A model generated the notes under the pieces. That model did no database searches and was not told the DNA's origin. It worked only from the letters and a program-made list of their open reading frames with translations. Both the position numbers and the translations under genes were made by a program. Shown here piece after piece: positions 1 to 8,614 of a stretch of 64,000 nucleotides of DNA (the stretch's first letter is position 1; every line of letters begins with the position of its first letter). This DNA comes from Enterocloster clostridioformis (lineage in GTDB: Bacteria > Bacillota > Clostridia > Lachnospirales > Lachnospiraceae): the NCBI RefSeq assembly GCF_020297485.1, contig NZ_JAIWZC010000001.1, positions 3,720,001-3,784,000 of the forward strand, given 5' to 3'.

Positions 1-348
1 TCCCGGACATCCGCTGTGATGAGGTGCTGCAAATGGGGAAACGGCGGAAGGGGAGACATTGGAGGAGACACCGGCGGAAGGGCAGGGGGCTGCGCCGGAT
101 GCATTCCGGCCCTGGGCCATGCGGGCTTTTACAGCTGCCTCGTCATAGGCAGCGGCCTCCCGTTCCTCAAAGGTAATGGCCCCGGTAGGGCAGGTGGGCA
201 GACAGTCTCCGAGGCCGTCACAGTAATCATCCTTTAAAAGCCTGGCTTTTCCATCCACCATTCCGATGGCTCCTTCGTGGCAGGCGGCGGCACATGCGCC
301 GCATCCGTTGCACAGGTCTTCATTTATCTTAATAATTCTTCTAATCAT
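1..348 (-). CDS. 4Fe-4S ferredoxin-type protein (partial, C-terminus outside window)
   Basis: Minus-strand frame open from an ATG at 348 to the window edge (116 codons seen). It follows a good ribosome site (GGAGG) on the minus strand. Residues 13-23 carry a C-x2-C-x2-C-x3-C cluster (CNGCGACAAAC), and a second set, C43, C49 and C53, lies in CDGLGDCLPTC, so two Fe-S clusters are likely. A low-complexity A/S/P-rich linker follows and the frame reaches GCPG at the edge. Known proteins with this layout are soluble electron carriers or small ATP-independent redox partners, often next to hybrid-cluster proteins; that neighbour would lie outside the window. Function beyond electron transfer is not determinable. 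Confidence 0.8.
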   Translation of the reverse strand, partial: MIRRIIKINEDLCNGCGACAAACHEGAIGMVDGKARLLKDDYCDGLGDCLPTCPTGAITFEEREAAAYDEAAVKARMAQGRNASGAAPCPSAGVSSNVSPSAVSPFAAPHHSGCPG

Positions 349-421
349 TCCTTTATCCTCCTTGTTGCAAAACAGTAAATTGTTGTTATGCTGGAAGTAT
401 ACTATGGATAACGGGAAATGT

Positions 422-439
422 ATGTTGTTATGACAACAT
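422..439. promoter_or_regulatory. Perfect palindrome upstream of the ferredoxin gene
   Basis: ATGTTGT-TATG-ACAACAT has perfect 7-bp arms around a 4-bp centre. It lies about 75 bp upstream of the ferredoxin start and just past the DUF554 stop. A TATACT-like -10 for the minus-strand ferredoxin gene lies closer to that gene, so the palindrome sits where an activator or repressor dimer could bind. The regulator is unknown; it does not match FNR, CRP or Rex consensus. Confidence 0.4.
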
Positions 440-466
440 CTCATCTGCTGATTTTTACCATATTTT

Positions 467-1147
467 TTAAAGCAGGCAGGACAGCGGGAAAATGATGGCA
501 ATGGCCGGAAGAATATTTAAGACCTTGGTCCGCTTGATACCTGCAATTTTCAAACCCACTGCCAGGGTGATGATTCCCCCGCAGGCCTTAAAATTAGCCA
601 GCATGGTGTCGGTGACCAGGGGGAGTATGTAAGAAGCACCTCCAAACAGCAGGATACCCACGGCAAACTGAGGCACGGCAATAAAGCCCACCAGATAGCC
701 GGCTGTGGTCCCGAAGATAATGGCTGTAAAAAAGTCCATGACGGCCTTGGCATAGAGGATGGAATGGTCCCCGGTCATGGCTGAGTTCATGGCGCCAAAT
801 ACCCCGGTTCCGCTGAAACAGAACAGGATTATCATACTGATTAACACATCCATCTGTTCGTCATCCAGTGTCAGGGGAAGCTGTTCCTCCAGCCGGTGAA
901 GCCCCTTTAGCAGGTTATCCTCCAGGTTCAGAAGTTCTCCTATGACAGTTCCCACAATAAGGGCCAGCACCACGGCAGACAGACTTTTTAACATGATAAT
1001 AAGGCTGATTCCCATGGTAATGGCTGACAGGCCAAAGATATTGGGGAGAGCTTCCTTTAATTTCTGAGGAAAATGGTTTTTTAAAAATGCCCCCAGCACA
1101 CCTCCCAGGAATACGGCAATGCAGTTGGTTATGATTCCATATGGCAT
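467..1147 (-). CDS. DUF554 family membrane protein
   Basis: 226 residues, typical for DUF554 (YdfK/YqgA-like) proteins. It is strongly hydrophobic, with about seven predicted membrane segments. The N-terminus (MPYGIITNCIAVFLGGVLGA) and the motif SAITMGISL are typical of the family, followed by a charged loop (LEDNLLKGLHRLEEQL) and a Gly-rich helix with FSGTGVFGAMNSAMTGDHS. The biochemical role of the family is not established. It lies 38 bp downstream of the MarR gene in the same direction and is probably cotranscribed, which suggests that the MarR protein controls it. Confidence 0.85.
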   Translation of the reverse strand: MPYGIITNCIAVFLGGVLGAFLKNHFPQKLKEALPNIFGLSAITMGISLIIMLKSLSAVVLALIVGTVIGELLNLEDNLLKGLHRLEEQLPLTLDDEQMDVLISMIILFCFSGTGVFGAMNSAMTGDHSILYAKAVMDFFTAIIFGTTAGYLVGFIAVPQFAVGILLFGGASYILPLVTDTMLANFKACGGIITLAVGLKIAGIKRTKVLNILPAIAIIFPLSCLL

Positions 1148-1185
1148 ATGACAGTTGTCTCCTTTGCTGATATTTGTTCCAATGT

Positions 1186-1623
1186 TTACTTCGCGGGTTC
1201 TCCTGTATCAAAATTCCGCTGCATTCTTAAATATAGTTCCCGGAACAGTTCCATAAATTCCTGTACCTTTTCAGGCGGGATATCCCGGAATGTATCCTCT
1301 TCCAGTCTGGAAAATGCCTCTGTTACTTTCTGCCCCATCTCTTTCCCGCTGCCAGTCAAATAAATATAAAAAGAACGCCGGTCGCCATCCGTCCGTCTCC
1401 GTTCAATAAGGGATTTTGCCTCCATTCCGTTGAGTACGGATGTGAGGGTGGCGGCCTCTATGTGACAGGCGTCTGCAATCTCCCTCTGGTTTGCTCCATC
1501 ATGGGCCATGAGATAGTCCAGGACCTTGGGCTGGCCGGGTGTCAGGCCGGTATGGTTTAGCTGGGCCATAAGCTGCTTTAAATAAATGGCATGGCCTGAC
1601 ATTAACAGATAATGAAAATTCAT
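1186..1623 (-). CDS. MarR family transcriptional regulator
   Basis: 145 residues with the winged-helix layout of MarR proteins: a helical N-terminus, a recognition region around residues 48-70 (ANQREIADACHIEAATLTSVLNGME), a basic wing (RRRTDGDRRSFYIYLTG) and a C-terminal dimerisation helix pair. It is the first gene of a two-gene minus-strand unit with DUF554. The promoter immediately upstream carries a 12-bp palindrome beside the -10, the usual arrangement for MarR autorepression. The ligand cannot be predicted. Confidence 0.92.
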   Translation of the reverse strand: MNFHYLLMSGHAIYLKQLMAQLNHTGLTPGQPKVLDYLMAHDGANQREIADACHIEAATLTSVLNGMEAKSLIERRRTDGDRRSFYIYLTGSGKEMGQKVTEAFSRLEEDTFRDIPPEKVQEFMELFRELYLRMQRNFDTGEPAK

Positions 1624-1650
1624 GGATAAACGGACCGCCTTTCACAATAA

Positions 1651-1693
1651 TTAGAATCCTAACCATTATAATTCTAACTATAGGCGGTGTCAA
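1651..1693 (-). promoter_or_regulatory. Promoter and MarR-type operator of the MarR-DUF554 unit
   Basis: On the minus strand, TTGACA (1688-1693) is separated by 17 bp from TATAAT (1665-1670), a near-perfect housekeeping promoter. A palindrome TTAG-AATC-CTAA (1651-1662) starts right after the -10, where a bound repressor would block polymerase. This is consistent with autoregulation by the adjacent MarR gene. The rest of the gap, 1694-1800, is C-rich and shows nothing recognisable. Confidence 0.65.
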
Positions 1694-1820
1694 CCGATTT
1701 CCGCATCCCTGCCCTTCCGCACCTCTGCGCCCCCTTTATTCCTCTGTATCCCCCCCTCCCAGCATCACCCCCCCGCATCCCACCTGCAGTCCTTACAATC
1801 TTCTTAATTCTTATTATATA

Positions 1821-1859
1821 TCAATATTAATTTATCGATTATCAATAAATAAATATTGA
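1821..1859. promoter_or_regulatory. A+T-rich control region with an inverted repeat
   Basis: An 8-bp inverted repeat, TCAATATT (1821-1828) and AATATTGA (1852-1859), lies in a very A+T-rich stretch about 110 bp upstream of the DUF2975 gene. It may be an operator for the small HTH protein encoded two genes down. No clear -35/-10 pair was singled out. Confidence 0.25.
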
Positions 1860-1969
1860 AAAATAATATAAACGGTGTTATATTCCAATTAAGGATTTTG
1901 AATAGAATTTCGAGTAAGGAAAAAGCCCTCCAAGGGGCACATAAGCAATACAGAAAGGTGGATTGTAGT

Positions 1970-2416
1970 ATGAATATGCGTTTGGTAAGATTTACAAAGG
2001 GGCTTCTGGACATCATGTTTTATGTGGGGATGGCCATAACAGTGGCGATTCCGGTTCTTTTTCATTATGTAGGCATGTATATTGAGAAGTTCAGGACCTA
2101 TTATGTGGTCCAGTGTGTGCTATACATGGCATCCGGGGTGCTGGCTCTTTTGCTTGTGCTGGAGCTGCGGCGGATGTTTGCCACTGTGCTGGCAGATGAT
2201 GCATTTGTCATGGAAAATGCGGCGTCCTTAAAGCGAATGGGAAAATACAGCTTCCTCATAGCCTTCCTGTCCATTCTGCGTCTTTTTGTGGCATTTACTC
2301 CGGCCACAGCAGTGATTATTATTGTTTTTTCAATAGCGGGTCTTTTCTGTTTCGTGCTTTGCCTGGTATTTGAACAGGCAATACGTTACAAGCAGGAAAA
2401 TGATTTGACCATATAG
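1970..2416 (+). CDS. DUF2975 family membrane protein
   Basis: 148 residues from the ATG at 1970, chosen because GAAAGGTGG lies just upstream; the frame is open further 5' without a ribosome site. Four hydrophobic segments (residues about 12-30, 45-63, 94-112, 118-136) match the DUF2975 layout. Such proteins are almost always encoded next to a YozG-type small HTH regulator, as here (16-bp gap). The pair is thought to act as a membrane-linked regulatory module, but no mechanism is established. Confidence 0.8.
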   Translation: MNMRLVRFTKGLLDIMFYVGMAITVAIPVLFHYVGMYIEKFRTYYVVQCVLYMASGVLALLLVLELRRMFATVLADDAFVMENAASLKRMGKYSFLIAFLSILRLFVAFTPATAVIIIVFSIAGLFCFVLCLVFEQAIRYKQENDLTI

Positions 2417-2431
2417 ACAGGGAGGATTGGC

Positions 2432-2662
2432 ATGGGAATTGTAATCAATTTGGATGTGATGATGGCCAGGAGAAAAAAGGGCCTGAAGGAATTGTCCGCG
2501 GAAGTGGACATTACCATGGCGAATCTGTCCATCCTGAAAAATAATAAAGCAAAGGCGATCCGGTTTTCAACCCTGGAGGCGATCTGTAAGGCCCTGGACT
2601 GCCAGCCGGGAGACATATTAAGTTATGAAAAAGAGGAAGGAGAGGACGAGAATGGAAGATAA
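2432..2662 (+). CDS. YozG-type small helix-turn-helix regulator
   Basis: 76 residues, essentially a single Cro/CI-like DNA-binding domain: MARRKKGLKELSAEVDITMANLSILKNNKAK forms the helix-turn-helix and STLEAICKALDCQPGDIL is the typical closing helix of this family. Ribosome site GGGAGG lies just upstream. The 3' end overlaps the start of the DUF4173 gene by 11 bp, so the two are translationally coupled. It probably regulates its own operon. Confidence 0.88.
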   Translation: MGIVINLDVMMARRKKGLKELSAEVDITMANLSILKNNKAKAIRFSTLEAICKALDCQPGDILSYEKEEGEDENGR

Positions 2663-4160
2663 GATGTATTTGAACGCGGCAGCCCAGGGGGAAGTAAGCG
2701 GCAGAGGGGACCGGACAGAGGAAAAATTGGGCGGACGTCTGCAGCGGATAGGAAGGGATTTTGGATTTTTCGGGGTACTCAGCATCTTTTATGGCGTAAG
2801 CGCCAGTTTCTGCCTTTTTAGAAATCCTCTGGGGATTACAGTCCCTTTGTTTGTGGCAGTGACCTATGGGGCGGCATTTCTGATATTCAGGAAAATGGGA
2901 GTGGTCATTAAAAAGGATTCTTATCTGCTGGCAGCAGTATCTCTGCTGATTGGGCTCTCCACCTGTTTTACGGGAAATATGGCAGTTGGGTACTATATGA
3001 ACCGGCTGGCCCTGATTCTTTTGTTCTGCATATTCATCCTACACCAGTGTCATCAGGATAATAAGTGGAATATAGGAAAATATATGGCCTCCATTATTCT
3101 GTATCTGGCTCAGGCCGTGGGTATGGTTTTCTATCCCTTCCGCCATTTAGGGGAATATATACTGTCCTTGAAGGATAAACGGAGCCGGAATGTGTTCCGG
3201 CTGCTGGCCGGCGCCTGTGCGGCTATCCCGGCCGTCATATTCCTGTGCGTGCTTTTGTCAGGGGCGGATATGGTATTCAGGAATATGCTGTCAGTTGTCA
3301 TTTCAAAGTTTCTCAATCCGGTTACCCTGTTCCTGGTGGTGCTCCAGACCATATTCTGGTCACTGGCCATGTACTGCCTGGTTTGCAGCGCCTATGGGGG
3401 AAGCATCAGTGACGGTATGGTCAATGTACGCAGGCATTCGCCGGTGGCAGCGGTCAGCTTCATGGCCATGGTAGGTTTTGTGTACCTGGTATTCTGCGTC
3501 ATTCAGATTGTGTACCTTTTTATGGGAAAGGGAAGCCTGCCCCTGGGAATGACATATTCCCAGTATGCCAGGCAGGGATTTTTCCAGCTTCTCTTTGTGG
3601 CTGTCCTGAATCTTGTGATGGTGCTCATGTGCCTTAAGTATTTTCGTGAACATGCCCTGTTAAACGTTTTTTTGCTGTTGGTCAGCCTTTGTACCTATGT
3701 GATGCTGGCATCTGCCGTGTACAGGATGGTGCTGTATGTGCAGCAGTATCAGCTGACATTTCTCAGAATCCTGGTGCTGTGGTTCCTGGCCATGCTGTTT
3801 GTGCTGATTGCGGGGGTGGTAATTCTTATTTTTAATCACGATTTCCCTTTGTTCCGGTTCTGCCTGGCAGTAGTATCTTCCTTCTATCTAGTGTTCGCGT
3901 GGGCGCGTCCGGACTATATAACGGCCCGTTATAATGTATCCCACAGAGACAACATTGCCCGGGAAGAACAGAATGACTTTATGCGCCTTTCCACGGATGC
4001 TGCCCCTGCCCTGGAGGGAATGGCGGATTCTGCGATAAAGGAGCGCCTGCTGTCCTGGTATGCCGGAAGATATGAGGTATGGGATGACGGGGAGCCAATG
4101 GGACTTCGGACCTGCAATTTTTCAGTTCTGAAAGCCAGATCGTATCTCAAAAGTCATTAA
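2652..4160 (+). CDS. DUF4173/DUF4153 family polytopic membrane protein
   Basis: 502 residues from the ATG at 2652, preceded by GGAAGGAGAGG; an earlier in-frame ATG at 2625 has a poorer site. About ten to twelve hydrophobic segments occupy residues about 35-425, followed by a soluble tail (residues about 430-502) with YITARYNVSHRD and a C-terminal WYAGRYEVWDDGE segment. Both are characteristic of DUF4173 proteins, whose role is unknown. It overlaps the HTH gene and shares the operon with DUF2975. Confidence 0.8.
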   Translation: MEDKMYLNAAAQGEVSGRGDRTEEKLGGRLQRIGRDFGFFGVLSIFYGVSASFCLFRNPLGITVPLFVAVTYGAAFLIFRKMGVVIKKDSYLLAAVSLLIGLSTCFTGNMAVGYYMNRLALILLFCIFILHQCHQDNKWNIGKYMASIILYLAQAVGMVFYPFRHLGEYILSLKDKRSRNVFRLLAGACAAIPAVIFLCVLLSGADMVFRNMLSVVISKFLNPVTLFLVVLQTIFWSLAMYCLVCSAYGGSISDGMVNVRRHSPVAAVSFMAMVGFVYLVFCVIQIVYLFMGKGSLPLGMTYSQYARQGFFQLLFVAVLNLVMVLMCLKYFREHALLNVFLLLVSLCTYVMLASAVYRMVLYVQQYQLTFLRILVLWFLAMLFVLIAGVVILIFNHDFPLFRFCLAVVSSFYLVFAWARPDYITARYNVSHRDNIAREEQNDFMRLSTDAAPALEGMADSAIKERLLSWYAGRYEVWDDGEPMGLRTCNFSVLKARSYLKSH

Positions 4161-4297
4161 GGCTGCCAGGAAACCGGCGCAGGAGGTTCATGCAGGGTAC
4201 AGCTATAAGCAGAAAACTCTGAGAATCCCTCTATGAATCCGATGGTTTTTCATGTATACTATGAAAAGAAAAACGCGGATGATATGGAGTTGACTAT

Positions 4298-4831
4298 ATG
4301 AAAATAGCAGTGATGGGATACAGCGGTGCGGGAAAATCCACACTGGCTAAGAAACTGGGCAGGCTCTATGACTGCCCTGTTCTGTATTTGGACAGGATAC
4401 AATTTGAACCCGGATGGAAAGAGAGGGACCGGGAGGAGGCGAAGCGTATGGCAGAGGCATTCCTGGACGAGAATCAGGACACGGGCTGGATTATTGACGG
4501 CAACTACGCAAAATTCTGCCAGGAACGGCGTCTGGAGGAAGCGGACCTCATCGTTTTCATGGATTATACCAGAAGAATCTGCCTGTGGCAGGCAGTAAAA
4601 CGGTATTTGGAGTACAGAGATAAAACCAGGGAGAGCATGGCCGAAGGCTGCCGTGAGAAGATTGACTGGGACTTCGTGAAATGGATTCTCCGTGACGGGC
4701 GGGATGAAGCCCACAGTCATCAGTCCATTAAAGCCAGATATCCGCATAAGACGCTGGTGGTCCGCAATCGGAAACAGTTAAAGGACAGCATGACAAGGCT
4801 GATATTACGGAGCCGTGAGAGGACATTGTGA
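4298..4831 (+). CDS. P-loop NTPase/kinase, FlaR-like (DNA topology modulation protein family)
   Basis: 177 residues. The Walker A loop GYSGAGKST (residues 7-15) is followed by a YLDRIQFEPGW motif and by WIIDGNYAKFCQERRLEEADLIVFMDYTRR, as in adenylate-kinase-like 'topology modulation' proteins. The family name is historical and the phosphate acceptor is unknown; a small-molecule kinase role is likeliest. A GGAG site precedes the ATG. The stop overlaps the decarboxylase start (TGATG). The gap 4161-4297 upstream holds only a TATACT-like element at 4255-4260 without a convincing -35. Confidence 0.8.
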   Translation: MKIAVMGYSGAGKSTLAKKLGRLYDCPVLYLDRIQFEPGWKERDREEAKRMAEAFLDENQDTGWIIDGNYAKFCQERRLEEADLIVFMDYTRRICLWQAVKRYLEYRDKTRESMAEGCREKIDWDFVKWILRDGRDEAHSHQSIKARYPHKTLVVRNRKQLKDSMTRLILRSRERTL

Positions 4832-6372
4832 TGAAACAGGAAGAACTTCTGATTAACCGCCTGGCTGCTTATGCCGGTTCGGACATGTATCCCTTCCATA
4901 TGCCCGGGCATAAGCGCATGCCGGGCCCTATGGACAGCTTTGCCAATCCCTGGACAGTGGACATAACGGAGATTGACGGGTTTGATAATCTTCACCACCC
5001 GGAAGGAATCCTGAGGGATTCCATGAAATGGGCGGCGGATGTCTACGGGGCGGACCAGACCTATTATCTGATTAATGGAAGTACCAGCGGGATTCTTGCC
5101 GCTGTATGCGGAGCAGTACCCAGAGGCGGCAGAATCCTGGTGAGCAGGAACTGCCATAAATCCGTGTACCACGGAATTTATCTGAATCAGCTTAAAACCT
5201 CCTATGTTTATCCACAGGAGATAGAAGGATTGGGGATACAGGGAGGAATCACGGCGGAAGATGTGGACAGGATGCTTAAGCGGTATATGGACACACAGGC
5301 AGTCCTCATTGTATGCCCCACCTATGACGGAATCGTATCCGACATAGAGGCCATTGCCCAAATCGTTCACAGGGCAGGACTTCCGCTGATTGTGGATGAA
5401 GCCCATGGAGCCCATTTCCGGTATGACGCCATGTTTCCGGCGTCCGCACTGGACCTGGGGGCAGATGTGGTGATTCAGAGCGTGCATAAGACCCTTCCCA
5501 GCCTGACCCAGACAGCTCTGCTCCATATTAAGTGCAACCGGCCGGGCGGCGGATGCTATGCTGACCGGGAGCGCATTGACCGGTATCTTCACATGGTACA
5601 GAGCAGCAGTCCTTCCTATTTGCTCATGGCCAGCATAGAAAACAGTATATTCCAGATGGAACATATGGATATGACGTCCTATGGGAGACAGCTTCACAAG
5701 CTGCGGTCGGGGCTGGGTCAGATGAGGCATCTGCGCCTGGCGGATACAGGAATCATAGGACAGGCAGGAATCAAGGACCTGGATATCTCTAAAATCGTGG
5801 TTTCAACCAGGGGAACGTACCTGGTTTCACAGGAAAATGGAGATACCGGCTTTACCGGCGCCCGGCTGGACGATATTCTGCGCAGGGAATATCATCTGGA
5901 GATGGAAATGTGCGGAGCTGATTACGTGACAGCCATTACGACGGCCATGGACAGCGCACAGGGCCTGGAACGCCTGGGGGATGCACTGACCCGGATTGAC
6001 AGCTGTTTGGCATCCCGCGGTTCGGATGCCCGCAGGAAAAACGGCAAAGAGCCTGTCACGGGAACGGATGATAAATCAGGTGGAGAGGATATGCACAGAG
6101 GCAGTGTATACAGTATGCGGTGTGACACGGCCATGTCCATGGGTGAGGCCATGGACAGAAATATGAAGTCCGTTGGTCTGGAGGACAGCGCAGGGTGTAT
6201 TTCCGGGGAGTTTGTTTATATCTATCCGCCGGGCATACCCATTGTGGCTCCGGGGGAATGGATTAGCGGGCCCACCCTGGAGGTGATTCTGGAATACAGG
6301 GATAAGGGGCTTCCGGTGCAGGGCCCTGCGGACAAGTCCCTCAGGACTATCCGCATAGTTCAGAAGGACTGA
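4831..6372 (+). CDS. Orn/Lys/Arg decarboxylase family (SpeA-like) PLP enzyme
   Basis: 513 residues from the ATG at 4831, which overlaps the preceding stop. It is a fold-type I PLP enzyme with an N-terminal PFHMPGHK motif (about residue 23), a PLP-contacting NGSTSGILA segment, VDEAHGAH, and the Schiff-base lysine in QSVHKTLPSLTQ (K220). The C-terminal third holds the EFVYIYPPGIPIVAPGE substrate-domain motif. Length and motifs fit Gram-positive arginine/lysine/ornithine decarboxylases, which feed polyamine synthesis. The exact amino acid cannot be told. An insertion of Gly/Ser/Arg-rich residues about 393-415 is unusual. The downstream kinase-like gene commonly accompanies this family in clostridia. 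Confidence 0.88.
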   Translation: MKQEELLINRLAAYAGSDMYPFHMPGHKRMPGPMDSFANPWTVDITEIDGFDNLHHPEGILRDSMKWAADVYGADQTYYLINGSTSGILAAVCGAVPRGGRILVSRNCHKSVYHGIYLNQLKTSYVYPQEIEGLGIQGGITAEDVDRMLKRYMDTQAVLIVCPTYDGIVSDIEAIAQIVHRAGLPLIVDEAHGAHFRYDAMFPASALDLGADVVIQSVHKTLPSLTQTALLHIKCNRPGGGCYADRERIDRYLHMVQSSSPSYLLMASIENSIFQMEHMDMTSYGRQLHKLRSGLGQMRHLRLADTGIIGQAGIKDLDISKIVVSTRGTYLVSQENGDTGFTGARLDDILRREYHLEMEMCGADYVTAITTAMDSAQGLERLGDALTRIDSCLASRGSDARRKNGKEPVTGTDDKSGGEDMHRGSVYSMRCDTAMSMGEAMDRNMKSVGLEDSAGCISGEFVYIYPPGIPIVAPGEWISGPTLEVILEYRDKGLPVQGPADKSLRTIRIVQKD

Positions 6373-6450
6373 CGGGATATCAGGAAGAATGAAACAGAAA
6401 AAGGGACGGAACAGAAAGACTGAATGAGATAAGAAAGTGCAGTGTGAATC

Positions 6451-7077
6451 ATGGGAAAAATATTTTATGTCATGGGCAAGAGTGCCTCCGGAAAAGATAC
6501 CATATATAAGAGGCTCCACAGCAGGATGCCGGAACTTAAGACGGTTACCATGTATACAACCAGACCCATACGGGACGGGGAACAAAATGGGGTGGAGTAT
6601 TTTTTTGTGGACCGTTCTTATCTGGAACAGTGCAGGAAGGATGGTATTTTGATTGAGTGCCGGACCTATGACACGGTTTACGGCCCGTGGAGTTATTTTA
6701 CAGCTGACGATGGGCAGATTGATTTGAAAACAGGCAATTATCTGATTATGGGTACCCTGGAATCCTACGGGAAGATGCGTGCTTATTATGGAGAGGAGGC
6801 CCTTGTCCCGCTCTATATTTATGTGGAGGATGGATTGAGGCTGCGGCGGGCTCTGGAACGGGAACAGCAGCAGACCGTGCCTAAGTATAAGGAAATGTGC
6901 AGACGTTTCCTGGCAGATGAGGAGGATTTCAGCCCAAGCCATCTGGAAGAGAGCAGCATAACAAGGCAGTATGAAAATGTGGTGCTGGAGGATTGTCTTA
7001 GGGAGATTGTGCAGGAGATTGAGGGGATTTGTCATAGGGAACAAGATATAGGACAGCCGGAATTTCAGAATATCTGA
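6451..7077 (+). CDS. Guanylate kinase-like protein
   Basis: 208 residues. It has a P-loop variant GKSASGKDT (residues 9-17), TTRPIRDGEQNGVEYFFV (the GMP-binding signature of guanylate kinases) and a C-terminal basic and helical lid region. Family members convert GMP to GDP. Gene order with the Orn/Lys/Arg decarboxylase suggests a paralogue rather than the essential housekeeping enzyme. A strong hairpin terminator follows at 7096. Confidence 0.85.
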   Translation: MGKIFYVMGKSASGKDTIYKRLHSRMPELKTVTMYTTRPIRDGEQNGVEYFFVDRSYLEQCRKDGILIECRTYDTVYGPWSYFTADDGQIDLKTGNYLIMGTLESYGKMRAYYGEEALVPLYIYVEDGLRLRRALEREQQQTVPKYKEMCRRFLADEEDFSPSHLEESSITRQYENVVLEDCLREIVQEIEGICHREQDIGQPEFQNI

Positions 7078-7095
7078 AAACGGTCATTATAAAAT

Positions 7096-7146
7096 ACGTG
7101 CTGTGAATGCCGACTGGATTCGGCTTTCGCAGCACGTTATTTTTGT
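7096..7146 (+). terminator. Rho-independent terminator after the guanylate kinase-like gene
   Basis: Stem ACGTGCTG (7096-7103) pairs with CAGCACGT (7130-7137), extended inward through TGCCGA / TCGGCT, and is followed by TATTTTT. It closes the 4298-7077 unit. Confidence 0.8.
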
Positions 7147-7185
7147 ATGAAAAATATTACAAAAAAATCACTGCTTTACCTGGCC

Positions 7186-8208
7186 TCAGATACTGTGCAC
7201 CGGCTTCTGAGGCCTGCCAGTCTGGGGATTTTCCAGATTATATTCATTAATCTTATTAAACAGCTGCCTGGCGCTGATTCCCAGCTTATAGGCAGTGGCT
7301 GATATGTTCCACCCCATCTGGTTTAAGACCCACTGCAGGTACTCCTTCTCACTGCGACGCTTGAATTCCCGCCAGGGCACGATGCCCGCCTGGGTGAAGG
7401 AGCTGGAAGTACTGTCGTCATCCGTTGTCTTCAGATTATAGAGAATGGGAATACCTTCCGTGGTGATGACATGGTTCTTGGAGAGGACCACCATTCGGTC
7501 CACATGGTTTCTCAGCTCCCTGATGTTGCCCGGATAATCATAATTAATAAGGAAATCCCAGGCTTTCTCGTCAATGCGGTCGATTCTGATTTGATTCACT
7601 CTCTGGGATTCCTCCAGGAAGAAGTGAATCATGTCCACCAAATCCTCCTTCCTTTCCTTAAGGGCGGGGATGCGGATGACAATGGTGCTGATACGGTAGA
7701 AGAAATCCTCCCGGAAGGTACTGTTGCGCACCTTGGCCACCAGGTCGCGGTTGGTAGCTGTTATCAGCCGGAAATCCAGCTGTTTGCTGTTGTTGCCGCC
7801 GATTCGTTCAATTCTCTTTGTCTCAATGGCGCGCAGCAGCTTGACCTGGGTGGTCAGGTTGATGTCGCCCACCTCGTCTAAGAACAGGGTGCCTTTATCC
7901 GCCAGCTCAAACTTACCGGCCCGGCCCTTGATGGCGCCTGTAAACGCGCCCTGCTCATGGCCAAACAGCTCTGCTTCCAGAAGGGATTCCGTATAGGCAT
8001 TACAGTTGACCGCTATGAGCGGCATGTCGGAACGGCGGCTGCAGGCATGTATGTACTGGGCAGCCACATCCTTGCCGGAACCGGATTCCCCAATAAGGAG
8101 GACGTTTACATTGGATGCTGCCACACGTTCGCAGTCTTCCAATGCCCTCCGGTAGGCAGGGGATTTTGTGTTGAAAAAAAACTTTTTTTTCATATCGTTT
8201 TCGTCCAT
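7186..8208 (-). CDS. Sigma-54-dependent transcriptional activator without sensory domain
   Basis: 340 residues. The AAA+ core begins almost at the N-terminus: Walker A GESGSGKD (40-47), the sigma-54 contact loop GAFTGA (87-92), LFLDEVGDI (Walker B), and the arginine-finger region [11 protein letters not shown] Fis-type helix-turn-helix ([32 protein letters not shown]) lies near residues 294-326. No PAS, GAF or receiver domain is present, so activity must be set by expression level or a partner. It diverges from grdX, and a perfect -24/-12 promoter stands between them. Its likely target is therefore the glycine reductase operon. Confidence 0.93.
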   Translation of the reverse strand: MDENDMKKKFFFNTKSPAYRRALEDCERVAASNVNVLLIGESGSGKDVAAQYIHACSRRSDMPLIAVNCNAYTESLLEAELFGHEQGAFTGAIKGRAGKFELADKGTLFLDEVGDINLTTQVKLLRAIETKRIERIGGNNSKQLDFRLITATNRDLVAKVRNSTFREDFFYRISTIVIRIPALKERKEDLVDMIHFFLEESQRVNQIRIDRIDEKAWDFLINYDYPGNIRELRNHVDRMVVLSKNHVITTEGIPILYNLKTTDDDSTSSSFTQAGIVPWREFKRRSEKEYLQWVLNQMGWNISATAYKLGISARQLFNKINEYNLENPQTGRPQKPVHSI

Positions 8209-8532
8209 AAGCGGGTCTCCTGTAGTTAGATTTTCAAATTTTATTAATTATGTATAAAATTGAGAAAAAAATAACATAAAAATTGTAAAAGAAGGGAAAA
8301 ATGAATGACAAAAATAAAAAGAATCCCTCTCTACCCCCTATTATAGCTGAAATTTATTTCACTATCAAGAAAAATAGTTCACGAAAAAAAGAAATTTAAA
8401 AAAAGTAAGAAGTTAAAAGAATGACAAAATAGACAATATAGAAAACCTATAAAGGACGGAAAAGCAATAGAAAAAATGAATTTTCATTGGTTAAAAGATA
8501 AAAAATAAAAAAAAATCCCACTTTAGAAAAAG

Positions 8533-8549
8533 TTGGCACGATAATTGCT
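8533..8549 (+). promoter_or_regulatory. Sigma-54 (-24/-12) promoter of the glycine reductase operon
   Basis: TTGGCACGATAATTGCT matches the sigma-54 consensus TGGCAC-N5-TTGCW, with the invariant GG (8535-8536) and GC (8547-8548) exactly 10 bp apart. It lies 66 bp upstream of the grdX start, so transcription should begin near 8560. The intergenic region 8209-8532 is extremely A+T-rich. The 11-mer GAATGACAAAA occurs directly at 8303-8313 and 8419-8429 and could be an enhancer site for the divergent activator. Confidence 0.9.
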
Positions 8550-8614
8550 CTATTATTATGTGGAATGGAATCCTATGCCTAATAAATTAAGAAAGATTCA
8601 AAGGGTGAAACATC

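Noticed and set aside
4720..5730. 336-codon minus-strand open frame opposite the decarboxylase
   Set aside because: It lies in a shadow frame of a clear PLP enzyme gene and shows no domain.
6076..7044. 322-codon minus-strand open frame across the decarboxylase end and guanylate kinase-like gene
   Set aside because: It is antisense to conserved motifs on the plus strand and has no family resemblance.
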